Positions 9,270 to 17,840 of a DNA stretch of 64,000 nt are shown in pieces. The notes under the pieces are model-generated. The model was given only the letters and a program-made list of their open reading frames with translations, ran no database searches and was not told the DNA's origin. Each line of letters begins with the position of its first letter. The stretch's first letter is position 1. The DNA comes from Tateyamaria sp. Alg231-49 (GTDB taxonomy: Bacteria; Pseudomonadota; Alphaproteobacteria; Rhodobacterales; Rhodobacteraceae). The stretch covers positions 17,598 through 81,597 of the forward strand of contig NZ_FRFA01000019.1 in assembly GCF_900143535.1 (NCBI RefSeq), in the 5' to 3' direction. The position numbers were made by a program, and so were the translations under genes.

Positions 9270-10487
9270 TCAGTTCAGCCTTGCTTTGGCAAACAATACG
9301 GTTTCATCGTTGTGCAAGGTCCCGTGCTGCAGATAAAACTCGTAACCCAATCCGAGCCCGTCAATGTAGGACGGAATAGTGTGGAAGTCTTCGAGCTTGT
9401 GATAGACGCAAATTGCCAAAGTGGGTCTGTCGCGTTCCAAAATCCTCTTCGCCCCTTTGAGGGCCGCCAGTTCAGCACCCTCAATATCCATCTTGATGTA
9501 GTCTATCCGCTCAATTGGCTTGCTCCCGGCGAGGTCGTCGATACTCAGCGTCTCGACCTTCGCCTCGTTTCGGTACTCCCGATAGCGAGGCAGGACAAAA
9601 GACAATAGTTTGTGTTTCAAACGGCGCGTGGCAGACCTGCTATCGACGACCAGATGCGTCGCGGGCCCGCTCCCTCTTACGCTGAACGCTTGTCCTGAAA
9701 TTTCACCAACCGGGGCCTGAACGACGTCCGAACGCTGCGACAGGTCTGGATTCAATGCGAGATTCCGTCGGAAAATGGCGAGATTGCTCGGTGAAAACTC
9801 GAACGAGAAAACTCGCCCGGTTGCACCGACCGCGTGCAGGAAGAAAAGCGACGTTCCACCAAAACACGCGCCACAATCCAGAACGGTGTCACCTTTCGCG
9901 GGCGCGATCACCTGATCAGCGCCTCTGTACACATATTGGGAATGAGAGAATTCGTTGATGACGCCGAATGCCTTCGTGAAGATCTTCACATTGAAACCGA
10001 ACGGATTGAGATCAAAGAGAGAGAGTTGCCCCCCACCCGGTTCAGTAAACTTTTCCGGCGTCTCAGCCTCAACGTTTTCCAGCGTCTCTCGCGTTAACCA
10101 GAAGTCGGCGCAATCAAGCGGCAGCGGTACATAGGGCCAACCCAGTATGCGGTAGGCCAGTACTGTCAGGAGGGTCTGTCGCGACAGATCATCGTGCATC
10201 GCCTGGTAGAGCCAAGTCCACTCGTCTGAATGCCGCTCCAATAGCGCGATAGACTGAGCAACCCTGTCCTCGGCGGTAGCTGCACCTTTGGGCACGTCGT
10301 ATCCATCCGGTTCCATCCCCTCCGATGAACGGGGATCCCTCGTGACCTCTTCCGACTGTGCGAGACCCTCCAGCACCAGTCGCATATCTTGAAAAAATGA
10401 ATCTGTTTCGCTACTAAGATACCGCGTGGACACCGGTGGGGCTTCGGCAATTGAAAGCTCTTTCATCTGCATTTTGAAGTCTTGCAT
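9270..10487 (-). CDS. FkbM-family SAM-dependent methyltransferase
   Basis: 405 residues. The C-terminal two thirds is a class I methyltransferase of the FkbM type: SAM-binding motif VLDCGACFGG (202-211), acidic loop FSFEFSPSN, and the family signature IDYIKMDIEGAELAALKG about 325-342. The first 180 residues are an extra domain of unknown function. FkbM enzymes O-methylate sugars or small molecules; the substrate here is unknown. The gene is monocistronic and flanked by repeat-bearing non-coding DNA, which suggests an accessory trait. ATG at 10487 starts the longest frame; ATGs at residues 6 and 8 are alternatives. Confidence 0.85.
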   Translation of the reverse strand: MQDFKMQMKELSIAEAPPVSTRYLSSETDSFFQDMRLVLEGLAQSEEVTRDPRSSEGMEPDGYDVPKGAATAEDRVAQSIALLERHSDEWTWLYQAMHDDLSRQTLLTVLAYRILGWPYVPLPLDCADFWLTRETLENVEAETPEKFTEPGGGQLSLFDLNPFGFNVKIFTKAFGVINEFSHSQYVYRGADQVIAPAKGDTVLDCGACFGGTSLFFLHAVGATGRVFSFEFSPSNLAIFRRNLALNPDLSQRSDVVQAPVGEISGQAFSVRGSGPATHLVVDSRSATRRLKHKLLSFVLPRYREYRNEAKVETLSIDDLAGSKPIERIDYIKMDIEGAELAALKGAKRILERDRPTLAICVYHKLEDFHTIPSYIDGLGLGYEFYLQHGTLHNDETVLFAKARLN

Positions 10488-11093
10488 GGTTCATCCCGAG
10501 TACAGTCAGTCTTTACGCCACCCAGAAATCGTATATCCGCCTCACTTGCAAGTCACACAGATCGTTTGTTCGAAACGGATTCCCTTGCATCGCGGATGCG
10601 GATACGTTTAACTTTCCCGCCCAATATCGTCATGAGCTTCTAAGTTTGCTACATGAGCAACAGCTTTGGATAGCTGAACGGCCGTTCCGGGCTCAGAGTT
10701 GTCGTTCGCTGCAATTTGCATCAATGTCCGCTTTGCCACCAACCGTCAGCTTTTGGTTTTGCATGCCCAAAGCCTGGCGACTTGAGTCGTGGCAGCTTCT
10801 GAGAGGTGGTTGGTTCTTTGGTCATTTGAAGTCCTGCCTATGGCTATGAGTCCTGACTCCAGAAACATGATCCCCCGCACCCGACGTGTTGCAATGGTCG
10901 CTGGTATGAGATGAATTCCCATACATTTCATTGCATGTGTGCAGTGGCTTTCCCGCAGCGTTTTGAAAGCGTGATGGGCGGACGTTTCTGGGCTGGTTTG
11001 AGGCCGAGAACAGTCTGTTTCTTGGGTCGCAACAAAACCGAACAATTTTTGTGGTATTATAGAGATGTAGTTTATTGAGTTTGAGGATTGGTT
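10488..11093. other. 606-bp gene-free region with a dispersed repeat
   Basis: Contains the repeat copy at 10689-10735. No coding frame with credible start, composition and ribosome binding site was found; a 119-residue minus-strand frame at 10746-11105 looks random. The AT-rich stretch 11030-11090 (including TATTAT near 11055) could be the promoter of the small ORF at 11094. Confidence 0.5.
10689..10735 (+). repeat. Degenerate dispersed repeat, longest copy
   Basis: Begins GGGCTCAGAG like the 9131 copy, has the core GTCGTTCGCTGC (10701-10712), and continues through CATCAATGTCCG (10719-10730). The reverse complement of 28603-28642 aligns to 10701-10740 at 29 of 40 positions, including that exact 12-mer. 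Confidence 0.6.
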
Positions 11094-11258
11094 ATGAGTA
11101 AGCAAGAAGCTGTATCGCGGTTGGTGACATTGATCTGGCAGAGGTTTCGCGGGGTCCCAATTGAAGACGTCGAACGCGCGCTTGTGAAAGAAGGCTGGGC
11201 CATTGGCGCGGTGCGCAAAGCAATAAATGCCTACCGTTCAGCCCGACAATTCATCTGA
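11094..11258 (+). CDS. Small hypothetical protein (54 aa)
   Basis: ATG at 11094, TGA at 11256-11258. The ribosome binding site TTGAGGATTGG precedes the ATG by about 8 bp. The product (MSKQEAVSRLVTLIWQRFRG..., then VPIEDVERALVKEGWAIGAV and a basic tail KAINAYRSARQFI) is predicted to be two or three short helices with no signal peptide. It is too short for most gene callers. Family not recognised; the helical, basic character would fit a small DNA-associated or regulatory protein, but that is only a guess. Confidence 0.5.
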   Translation: MSKQEAVSRLVTLIWQRFRGVPIEDVERALVKEGWAIGAVRKAINAYRSARQFI

Positions 11259-11493
11259 CAACAATTCGATACCTTCAAATGCATCATGCGCTCCATTGAT
11301 GCGTACGACCGCCACCGCGGTGCAGCGTGATTTCTTGCTGCACGCGCGCGGGAACGTCCGCTTATTTTGATTGGATAGAGCCACCGCGCATGTCTGACCC
11401 AAGACTGTGCAACTTTTACGATGTTTCGCCCCGTCGGCGGTAATCCCTGCCATCCACCTTGCGGTTCGCGTCTCACATTGTCATGCATATGCC

Positions 11494-12279
11494 ATGACCA
11501 CTGCACCGCCTCTTATGGTGTTCTCCGATCTGGACGGCACCCTGATCGATCAGCACACCTATGACTGGACACCTGCGGGGCCCGCTCTTAACGCGCTGAA
11601 AGAGGTGGGGGCGGGGGTTGTTCTTGCCAGCAGCAAGACGGCTGTTGAGGTTGACGCCTTGCGCAGCGAAATGGGGTTGTCGGGCTGGCCTGCGATTGTC
11701 GAAAACGGCGCAGGGTTGCTGGGCGCGCATGCGGCGCCCGACAGCATGGTGGATCAATACACGCGTTTGCTGGCTGCCCTTGATGCGTTGCCGGATGCGT
11801 TGCGCAGTTCGTTTGTAGGCTTTGACGACATGAGCGCGGCGGAGTTGTCTGCTGCAACCGGTTTGTCCGCGAAAGGGGCCGATCAGGCGAAACAGCGCGC
11901 ATTTTCCGAACCCGGCACATGGTACGGATCGCAAGAGGAAAAAGAAGCGTTTCTGAGCCAGTTGCAAGAGCAGGGCATTGTCGCGCAGCAAGGCGGGCGG
12001 TTCCTGACACTTTCCTTTGGCGGAACCAAAGCTGAACGGGTGAGCGCCCTAAAGATGGAATACGCACCCAAGATTACAATCGCGCTTGGCGATGCGCCAA
12101 ACGACATAAGTATGCTGGAGGCATGTGATTACGGGGTCGTGATTGCCAATCCCGCCCGTGCGCCGTTGCCGCCGCTGAACGGCGAAGACGGTGGGCGCAT
12201 CCACCGCACAACAGGTGCAGGGCCTGCCGCTTGGAACGAAGCGGTGTTGGATTTCTTGGCACGACACAACTTGACGTAA
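11494..12279 (+). CDS. HAD-family mannosyl/glucosyl-3-phosphoglycerate phosphatase
   Basis: 261 residues, cytoplasmic. The HAD motif I FSDLDGTLID (D12, D14) sits at the N terminus, SSKT gives motif II, and GDAPNDISML is the C-terminal metal-binding motif of the Cof/MPGP branch. The family dephosphorylates mannosyl- or glucosyl-3-phosphoglycerate to the free glycoside, a compatible solute. The next gene, 11 bp downstream, is a glucosyl-3-phosphoglycerate synthase-like glycosyltransferase, which supports the glucosyl version. The ATG at 11494 (MTTAPPLMVFSD) is chosen because it places motif I at residue 10; the frame is open further upstream to 11407 without conserved sequence. Confidence 0.85.
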   Translation: MTTAPPLMVFSDLDGTLIDQHTYDWTPAGPALNALKEVGAGVVLASSKTAVEVDALRSEMGLSGWPAIVENGAGLLGAHAAPDSMVDQYTRLLAALDALPDALRSSFVGFDDMSAAELSAATGLSAKGADQAKQRAFSEPGTWYGSQEEKEAFLSQLQEQGIVAQQGGRFLTLSFGGTKAERVSALKMEYAPKITIALGDAPNDISMLEACDYGVVIANPARAPLPPLNGEDGGRIHRTTGAGPAAWNEAVLDFLARHNLT

Positions 12280-12290
12280 GGACAGACTTT

Positions 12291-13517
12291 TTGGCCGACT
12301 TTCACCAGAACGGAAACATTGCCACCCTGCACAATCTGCGCACGCGCTCTTCGGCGGAACTGGCCGACGAACTCGTGTCCTTTGCGCAGACGCGCAAGAT
12401 TTCCCTGATCCTCCCCTGCCTCTATTCAGAGCTGGAAGGGGACGCGATGCCCCATATTCTCTCTGAACTGTCCAAGGTGACGTATCTGCATCGGATCATC
12501 ATCGGCCTTGATCGCGCAGACGAGGCGCAGTTTCGTCATGCAAAAGCGTTTTTTGAAGGGTTGAACCAGAACCATATCGTGATCTGGAACGACAGTCCGC
12601 GCATGCTGGAACTGGGGCGGCGTCTTGAGGCGATGGGGCTTTATCCGGCAGAGCAGGGCAAGGGCAAGAATGTGTGGTCAGCCCTTGGTTATCTGATTGC
12701 CTGTGCTGACAGCGCGGTGATGGCCATTCACGACTGTGACATCCTGACCTATGACAACGAGATGCTGGCGCGTCTTGTGTACCCGGTGGCGAACCCGAAC
12801 TTTCCTTATCAGGTGGCTAAGGGGTACTATCCGCGCATCGGTGGGGATCGCTTGAACGGGCGGGTGACGCGCCTACTGGTTAGTCCGCTGCTGATCGCAT
12901 TAAAGCGGGTGATAGGGGATCGCGACTATATCGATTACCTGCGTAGTTTCCGCTATCCGCTGTCGGGCGAATTTGCGATGCGCACAGGTATCCTGCCTGA
13001 TTTGCGTATCCCGTCTGATTGGGGCCTCGAAATCGGGGTGCTGTCAGAAGCCTGGCGTAATCTGGCGCCCAAGGCGGTCTGTCAGGTCGAAATTTCGGAC
13101 GCTTACGATCACAAGCATCAGGACCTCAGTGCGGATGACGCCAATGAGGGGCTTAGCCGCATGTCCACCGACATCTGCAAGGCCATCTTTCGCAAGCTGG
13201 CCGCAGATGGAACCGTCTTTACAGCCAATGTGTTCCGGACACTCAAGGCCACCTATTACCGCAGCGCGTTGGATCTGCTTGAGGCCTATTACAACGACGC
13301 CAAGATGAACGGGCTGTCCATTGACCGGCACAGCGAAGAACGTTCAATCGAGTTGTTTGCTGAAAATATCATGCGGGCCGGGCAGGTGTTTATCGAAAAC
13401 CCGCATGAGACACCGTTTATACCCACGTGGAACCGCGTGCATTCGGCTGATCCCAGCTTTTTGACCGATATGCTGGCGGCGGCGCGCGCTGATGATGCCG
13501 AATTTCAAAGCGTTTGA
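12291..13517 (+). CDS. gpgS: Glucosyl-3-phosphoglycerate synthase-like glycosyltransferase
   Basis: 408 residues. A GT-A glycosyltransferase resembling family GT81: it would join glucose from an NDP-glucose to 3-phosphoglycerate. The DxD motif is AIHDCDILTYD (D148, D150), and the segments KGYYPRI and GRVTRLLVSPL match the pattern I know for bacterial GpgS proteins. The start is TTG at 12291 with AAGGA 8 bp upstream; an ATG further up (12231) would overlap the phosphatase gene heavily and lacks a ribosome binding site. It forms a two-gene operon with the upstream phosphatase, giving the classical two-step route to glucosylglycerate. Mannosyl specificity cannot be excluded from sequence alone. 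Confidence 0.8.
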   Translation: MADFHQNGNIATLHNLRTRSSAELADELVSFAQTRKISLILPCLYSELEGDAMPHILSELSKVTYLHRIIIGLDRADEAQFRHAKAFFEGLNQNHIVIWNDSPRMLELGRRLEAMGLYPAEQGKGKNVWSALGYLIACADSAVMAIHDCDILTYDNEMLARLVYPVANPNFPYQVAKGYYPRIGGDRLNGRVTRLLVSPLLIALKRVIGDRDYIDYLRSFRYPLSGEFAMRTGILPDLRIPSDWGLEIGVLSEAWRNLAPKAVCQVEISDAYDHKHQDLSADDANEGLSRMSTDICKAIFRKLAADGTVFTANVFRTLKATYYRSALDLLEAYYNDAKMNGLSIDRHSEERSIELFAENIMRAGQVFIENPHETPFIPTWNRVHSADPSFLTDMLAAARADDAEFQSV

Positions 13518-13533
13518 TTGACGACAGACGAAG

Positions 13534-13550
13534 ACCGGTTCAAGTCCGGT
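13534..13550. terminator. Hairpin between convergent gpgS and phosphorylase genes
   Basis: ACCGG (13534-13538) pairs with CCGGT (13546-13550) across a 7-nt loop in the 22-bp space after gpgS, and overlaps the end of the opposite gene. The T tract is poor, so termination is only a suggestion. Confidence 0.3.
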
Positions 13551-15285
13551 TTGTGATCCACCGGCATTGATAGGGTGCCAGCGTGATCGTACCGTCAGAC
13601 GTGTCAATCACCTCGCCCGTCAGCAGATCCACCCAATCTTCATCATCAATCAGGTTCATCGCATCGGTGGCCAGCTCTACCGTCTTTGCACTCACATTAT
13701 GCAGGGCAAAGATGGATTGATGGCGATCAAGGCTTTGGCGCCAGACTCCAAACACGTCATCCCGCAAGGACATGGTGAATTGCGTGGCATTGGGGTGAAA
13801 GGCGGGTTGTTCGGCGCGAATTTTCAACCGGTCTGACAACGCCGCGAGCACACGTGCGTGGGCCGTGGTTGGGTCATCCAGCACCGCGTTCAGTGACGGA
13901 TAGTCCCAGTTGTGTCGGTTGATCGCACGGTTCATGCCGCGCCGCGCCACCTGTTCGTGATCGTTGCGCGTGCCTAGCATCGAATGGATGTAAAAGGCCG
14001 GTATCCCTTCCAGCGACATCACAATAGTCTGAGAACAGATGAAGCGATCAAAGTGATAGCCGTCGGGTCCGTCAAACGTGCGCCCCGTCGCCTCATAAAA
14101 AGTGGTGTTGATCTCGTAAGGCGCCTCACCGCCGCCGGGCAGGGCGCGCATGGACACCAACCCGCCAATGTCCTTGATCACGTCGATCATCTTGTCCTGC
14201 TCTTCTTTGGGCAGGATGCCTTCGGCGGGGCGCATGCCAATGCCATCATGGCTGGCGGTAAAGTTCAGGTAGGCACAGCCCAATTGCGCGGGCGGCATCC
14301 CCTTTTGCCACTTTTGGAGATAGGCGGCCGACCCCGACATCATCGCATGCAGGATGAGCGGGGGCAGGGGGAAGTTGTAGATCGCGTGCGCTTCGTCCCG
14401 TTTGCCGAAATAAGACAGGTTTTCGGCCTTGGGCACGTTGGTTTCAGTCAGCAGGATCACCGTCTCGGCCGCGTAATCACACAGCAGGCGCATCAGTTTC
14501 ACCACCGCATGGGTTTGGGGCAGGTGGATCGAGGGCGAGCCGATTTCTTTCCACAGGAACGCCACCGCATCGAGGCGAATGATCTGCACCCCGTTGTCCA
14601 CATGCAGGCGGATGATGCGCAGGAATTCGAGAAGCACTTCGGGATTGCGGAAATCCAGATCGATCTGGTCGTGGCTGAACGTGCACCAAACATGACGCGC
14701 GCCATGCGTGGTTTCGACCTTTTGCAACAGCGGCGTGGTGCGCGGGCGGACCACCATGTCGAGATCGTCATCGGGCGACGCCTCGAAAAAGAACCGATCA
14801 TAGGGGGACTGGCCCTGCCGGTAGGCATTAAACCACGCGCCCTGGCTTGAGACGTGGTTCAGCACCAGATCGGACATAAGATGGAATTCGTTTGCGATGC
14901 GGTTGATGTCCGGCCAGTCGCCCAGTTGTGGGTTTACAGCACGGAAATCAGAAACGGCAAAGCCATCGTCCGAGGTGAACGGAAAGAAGGGCAGGATGTG
15001 CACGCCGTTGACCACACCCTTCATCCTGCGCAACAGAAAGTCGTGCAGCAGGTCGAGCGGTTTGTGCACCCCGTCCACGATGGAGTTGCCATAGGTAATC
15101 AGCAGGGCGTCTTTTTCAGTCCACAGGTTGTTGGCGGGTTGGCGTCCCCGTTTGCGCGGCTTGGTGCCTTCGGGCCAGAACGCGTCCACAATCTTGCTGG
15201 ACAGAATATCGCGGTCGAGATCGGGATAGATCTGTTCAACCAGTTTGGACAGCCGTTGGCCAAAGTTGTTTTTGCTTGGGAGCAT
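13540..15285 (-). CDS. GH13 sucrose-phosphorylase-type enzyme, probable glucosylglycerate phosphorylase
   Basis: 581 residues, no signal peptide, so cytoplasmic. All GH13 catalytic residues are visible: nucleophile D239 (IIRLDAVAF), acid/base E281 (LLTETNVP), and transition-state D347 (FTASHDGIG). Overall layout is subfamily GH13_18, which contains sucrose phosphorylase and glucosylglycerate phosphorylase. Those enzymes use phosphate to release glucose 1-phosphate. The head-to-head neighbourhood with gpgS and the sugar-phosphoglycerate phosphatase favours glucosylglycerate as substrate, so this gene would recycle the solute the two others make. Sucrose 6-phosphate or another glucoside remains possible. 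Confidence 0.82.
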   Translation of the reverse strand: MLPSKNNFGQRLSKLVEQIYPDLDRDILSSKIVDAFWPEGTKPRKRGRQPANNLWTEKDALLITYGNSIVDGVHKPLDLLHDFLLRRMKGVVNGVHILPFFPFTSDDGFAVSDFRAVNPQLGDWPDINRIANEFHLMSDLVLNHVSSQGAWFNAYRQGQSPYDRFFFEASPDDDLDMVVRPRTTPLLQKVETTHGARHVWCTFSHDQIDLDFRNPEVLLEFLRIIRLHVDNGVQIIRLDAVAFLWKEIGSPSIHLPQTHAVVKLMRLLCDYAAETVILLTETNVPKAENLSYFGKRDEAHAIYNFPLPPLILHAMMSGSAAYLQKWQKGMPPAQLGCAYLNFTASHDGIGMRPAEGILPKEEQDKMIDVIKDIGGLVSMRALPGGGEAPYEINTTFYEATGRTFDGPDGYHFDRFICSQTIVMSLEGIPAFYIHSMLGTRNDHEQVARRGMNRAINRHNWDYPSLNAVLDDPTTAHARVLAALSDRLKIRAEQPAFHPNATQFTMSLRDDVFGVWRQSLDRHQSIFALHNVSAKTVELATDAMNLIDDEDWVDLLTGEVIDTSDGTITLAPYQCRWITNRT

Positions 15286-15521
15286 CGCGCAGCTATGTCC
15301 GGTGTTTTGAGTTGCAGTGCTTTGAGAGAAGCACCGTTTTCGCGGCCTTGCCTAGTCAAAACAAACGGATTCGGGAATGCTGTGTCTCCATCGTGTTGCA
15401 AATGCACAGAAGTTAGGGCCTGCGCGGCGAACCTCTCTTGTTCTGTGTGCGTGGTGGGCCTTGCACGTTGTGCACGCTTTGTGTCCAATCGGGCGCGAGC
15501 AGGGGGAGAACAAGGGCCAAA

Positions 15522-16640
15522 ATGACGGGCGTGCTGGATGGATTGCGGGTTGTCGAATTTGCCGGGCTGGGGCCTGCACCGCTGGCCGGGCAGTTGCTGG
15601 CTGATATGGGCGCGCAGGTCACAGTGATTGACCGCGCATCTGCGCCTGTCGATCCCACGGATGTGAACCGGCGGGGCAAACGCTCGGTCGCGCTAAACCT
15701 TAAATCCCCCCAAGGACGCGACGTGGCGCAGGCCCTGATGGCCCAGTCCGATATTCTGATAGAAGGGTTCCGTCCCGGCGTGATGGAACGCCTTGGGCTT
15801 GGCCCCGAAACGTGCCCCGATACGCTGATTTATGGCCGCATGACAGGTTGGGGGCAGTCCGGCCCGATGGCGCATGTCGCCGGGCACGACATTACATACC
15901 TTGCGACAACGGGCGTGCTCAGCCTGATGGGCAGCGCGGATGCACCGCCCAAGCCGCCGCTGAACCTAGTCGCGGATTACGGTGGTGGTGCGCTGTTTTT
16001 GGTCTGTGGGCTGTTGGCGGCGGTGATCTCGCGCGGTGTGACGGGCAAAGGGCAGGTGGTGGATGCGGCCATGATTGACGGCGTTCCAGCCATGATGGGC
16101 CTGATCCACGGGATGATGGCGAAAGGCGATTGGCGCGAACCACCTGGTACCAACTGGTTGGATGGGGGCGCGCCATTTTATCGCTGCTACCGTTGTGCGG
16201 ACGGGCGTGATGTGGCCGTTGGCGCGCTGGAGCCGCAGTTCTATGCGCTGTTGCTGGACGGACTGGGCCTGAGTGATGCCATGCTCCCAGACCAGAATGA
16301 CCGGGGCAGTTGGCCTGACATGACGGCCCGCTTTGCGATCATTTTTGCGCGCCACCCCCGAGACCACTGGGCCGAGGTGTTCTCGGGCACTGACGCGTGC
16401 GTCGCCCCCGTCCTGTCGATGGATGAAGCGGCAAAGGATGCTCATCTGGCACCACGCGGGACTTATGTAGAGGTCGGTGGCGTGCGCCAATCAGCACCTG
16501 CGCCGCGTTTTTCGCGCGCGCCTGCGGGAACTTTGCCTGCACCCGCAGCCCCCGGTGCGCAAACGGACGTGATCTTGGCAGAGTTGGGCTATGACGCGTC
16601 AGCCATTCGCGACTTGCACGATGGCGGGGTCTGTACGTGA
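15522..16640 (+). CDS. Class III CoA-transferase family protein (alpha-methylacyl-CoA racemase-like)
   Basis: 372 residues of the CaiB/BaiF family. Start MTGVLDGLRVVEFAGLGPAPLAGQLLADMGA is the classical N terminus; GHDITYLATTG (H122) and LVADYGGGALFL (D152) correspond to the His/Asp acid-base pair of alpha-methylacyl-CoA racemases, so epimerisation of 2-methylacyl-CoA is more likely than CoA transfer. The ATG at 15522 has AGGGGGAGAA upstream; the longer frame from 15438 is not conserved. The next gene starts inside its stop codon (GTGA at 16637), so the two are translationally coupled. Confidence 0.88.
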   Translation: MTGVLDGLRVVEFAGLGPAPLAGQLLADMGAQVTVIDRASAPVDPTDVNRRGKRSVALNLKSPQGRDVAQALMAQSDILIEGFRPGVMERLGLGPETCPDTLIYGRMTGWGQSGPMAHVAGHDITYLATTGVLSLMGSADAPPKPPLNLVADYGGGALFLVCGLLAAVISRGVTGKGQVVDAAMIDGVPAMMGLIHGMMAKGDWREPPGTNWLDGGAPFYRCYRCADGRDVAVGALEPQFYALLLDGLGLSDAMLPDQNDRGSWPDMTARFAIIFARHPRDHWAEVFSGTDACVAPVLSMDEAAKDAHLAPRGTYVEVGGVRQSAPAPRFSRAPAGTLPAPAAPGAQTDVILAELGYDASAIRDLHDGGVCT

Positions 16641-17824
16641 GGGCACTGATCGCAGGGGCCGGGATCGGCGGGCTTGCCAGCGCGATTGCGCTGGCCCTGC
16701 GTGGCTGGGAGGTCGCCGTTTTCGAACAGGCCCCCAAACTGACCGAGATCGGCGCGGGCCTGCAGATATCCCCAAACGGCTGGCGTGTTCTTGAGGCTCT
16801 TGGTGTCGCGGAGGCCTTGCAATCTACTTTGTTTGAACCCGAGGCCATCGAGATGCGTATGGGGCAGGGCGGGGCGCAGATTTTTCGACTGCCGATGCGC
16901 GGATTCGCCCGCGACCGGTGGGGTGCGCCCTATATTCATATTCACCGTGCGGATCTTGTCGGCGCACTTGAGGCGCGACTGCTTGGTTTGCAAATCGGTG
17001 CCATTCGCACCGGGCACGCGGTTGCTGGCTATGAACAGACAGAGGATGCCGCCTCCCTGACAATGGCAGATGGAACTACGCACTTAGGCGACATCGTGAT
17101 CGGCGCAGACGGGCTGCATTCAGTGATCCGCACGCAGATGCTGGGCGCTGACACCCCGCGCTACACCGGTAACGTGGCGTGGCGGGCGGTTGTACCTATT
17201 GAGGCGCTGGGCGCACTCGCGCCGCCGCCAACGGCCTGCGTCTGGGTGGGGCACAAACGGCACGCCGTCACCACGCGATTGCGGGCTGGCAACCTCGCGA
17301 ACTTCGTGGGTATGGTGGAAAGCGACATTCCGACAAAGGAAAGCTGGCGGGCCGAAGGACATCGGGCAGACGCTGAGGCCGCCTTTGACGGCTGGGCCCC
17401 GGAAATCCGCGCGATCCTCGACAACGCCGATGTTCTGCATCACTGGGCACTGTTTGATCGTGCACCACTGCCGCACTGGCACGAGGGACGCGTGGCGGTG
17501 ATGGGGGATGCGGCGCACCCGATGCTGCCGTCGATGGCGCAAGGGGCGGTGCAGGCATTGGAGGATGCATGGGTCCTGTCAAAAAGCCTTGAGGAGAAGG
17601 CCACACCGCAAGACGGGTTTGCCGCCTATTTCAGACAGCGGATCGACCGCGTTTCGCGTGTGCAAAAGGGATCAGCGGCAAATGCGCGATTGTTCCATCA
17701 CGCCCACACACCGGGGCGCTGGGGTTTTTATAGGCCAATGGGGCTGGCGGCACGGCTTGCTCCCAACGCGTTTCATGCGCGTCAGGACTGGGTCTACGGC
17801 CACGACGTAACAGGCGCGGGCTAA
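16637..17824 (+). CDS. FAD-dependent aromatic-type monooxygenase (salicylate hydroxylase-like)
   Basis: 395 residues of the single-component flavoprotein hydroxylase family. FAD motif ALIAGAGIGGLASAIAL at the N terminus, the DG motif VIGADGLHSVIR about 155-166, and the GD motif VAVMGDAAHPMLPSMAQG about 290-307 are all intact. Such enzymes use NAD(P)H and O2 to hydroxylate aromatic or related rings; 3-hydroxybenzoate or salicylate-type substrates are common but cannot be chosen here. GTG start overlaps the previous stop by 4 bp. Pairing with a racemase-like CoA-transferase gives no obvious pathway. Confidence 0.86.
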   Translation: MRALIAGAGIGGLASAIALALRGWEVAVFEQAPKLTEIGAGLQISPNGWRVLEALGVAEALQSTLFEPEAIEMRMGQGGAQIFRLPMRGFARDRWGAPYIHIHRADLVGALEARLLGLQIGAIRTGHAVAGYEQTEDAASLTMADGTTHLGDIVIGADGLHSVIRTQMLGADTPRYTGNVAWRAVVPIEALGALAPPPTACVWVGHKRHAVTTRLRAGNLANFVGMVESDIPTKESWRAEGHRADAEAAFDGWAPEIRAILDNADVLHHWALFDRAPLPHWHEGRVAVMGDAAHPMLPSMAQGAVQALEDAWVLSKSLEEKATPQDGFAAYFRQRIDRVSRVQKGSAANARLFHHAHTPGRWGFYRPMGLAARLAPNAFHARQDWVYGHDVTGAG

Positions 17825-17834
17825 ACCCGCGCCT
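17812..17834. terminator. Strong hairpin between convergent genes, enclosing a stop codon
   Basis: AGGCGCGGG (17812-17820) and CCCGCGCCT (17826-17834) form a perfect 9-bp stem with a CTAAA loop; the loop contains the TAA stop (17822-17824) of the monooxygenase. Only three T residues follow, so it may act as a shared bidirectional terminator or an mRNA 3'-end stabiliser for the monooxygenase and acsA. Confidence 0.6.
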
Positions 17835-17840
17835 TTGCCA

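Noticed and set aside
10746..11105. 119-codon minus-strand frame in the gene-free region
   Set aside because: No ribosome binding site, low-complexity random composition, and opposite to the better-supported small ORF at 11094.
13984..14850. 288-codon plus-strand frame inside the GH13 phosphorylase gene
   Set aside because: Antisense to a gene with all catalytic motifs intact; no family resemblance.
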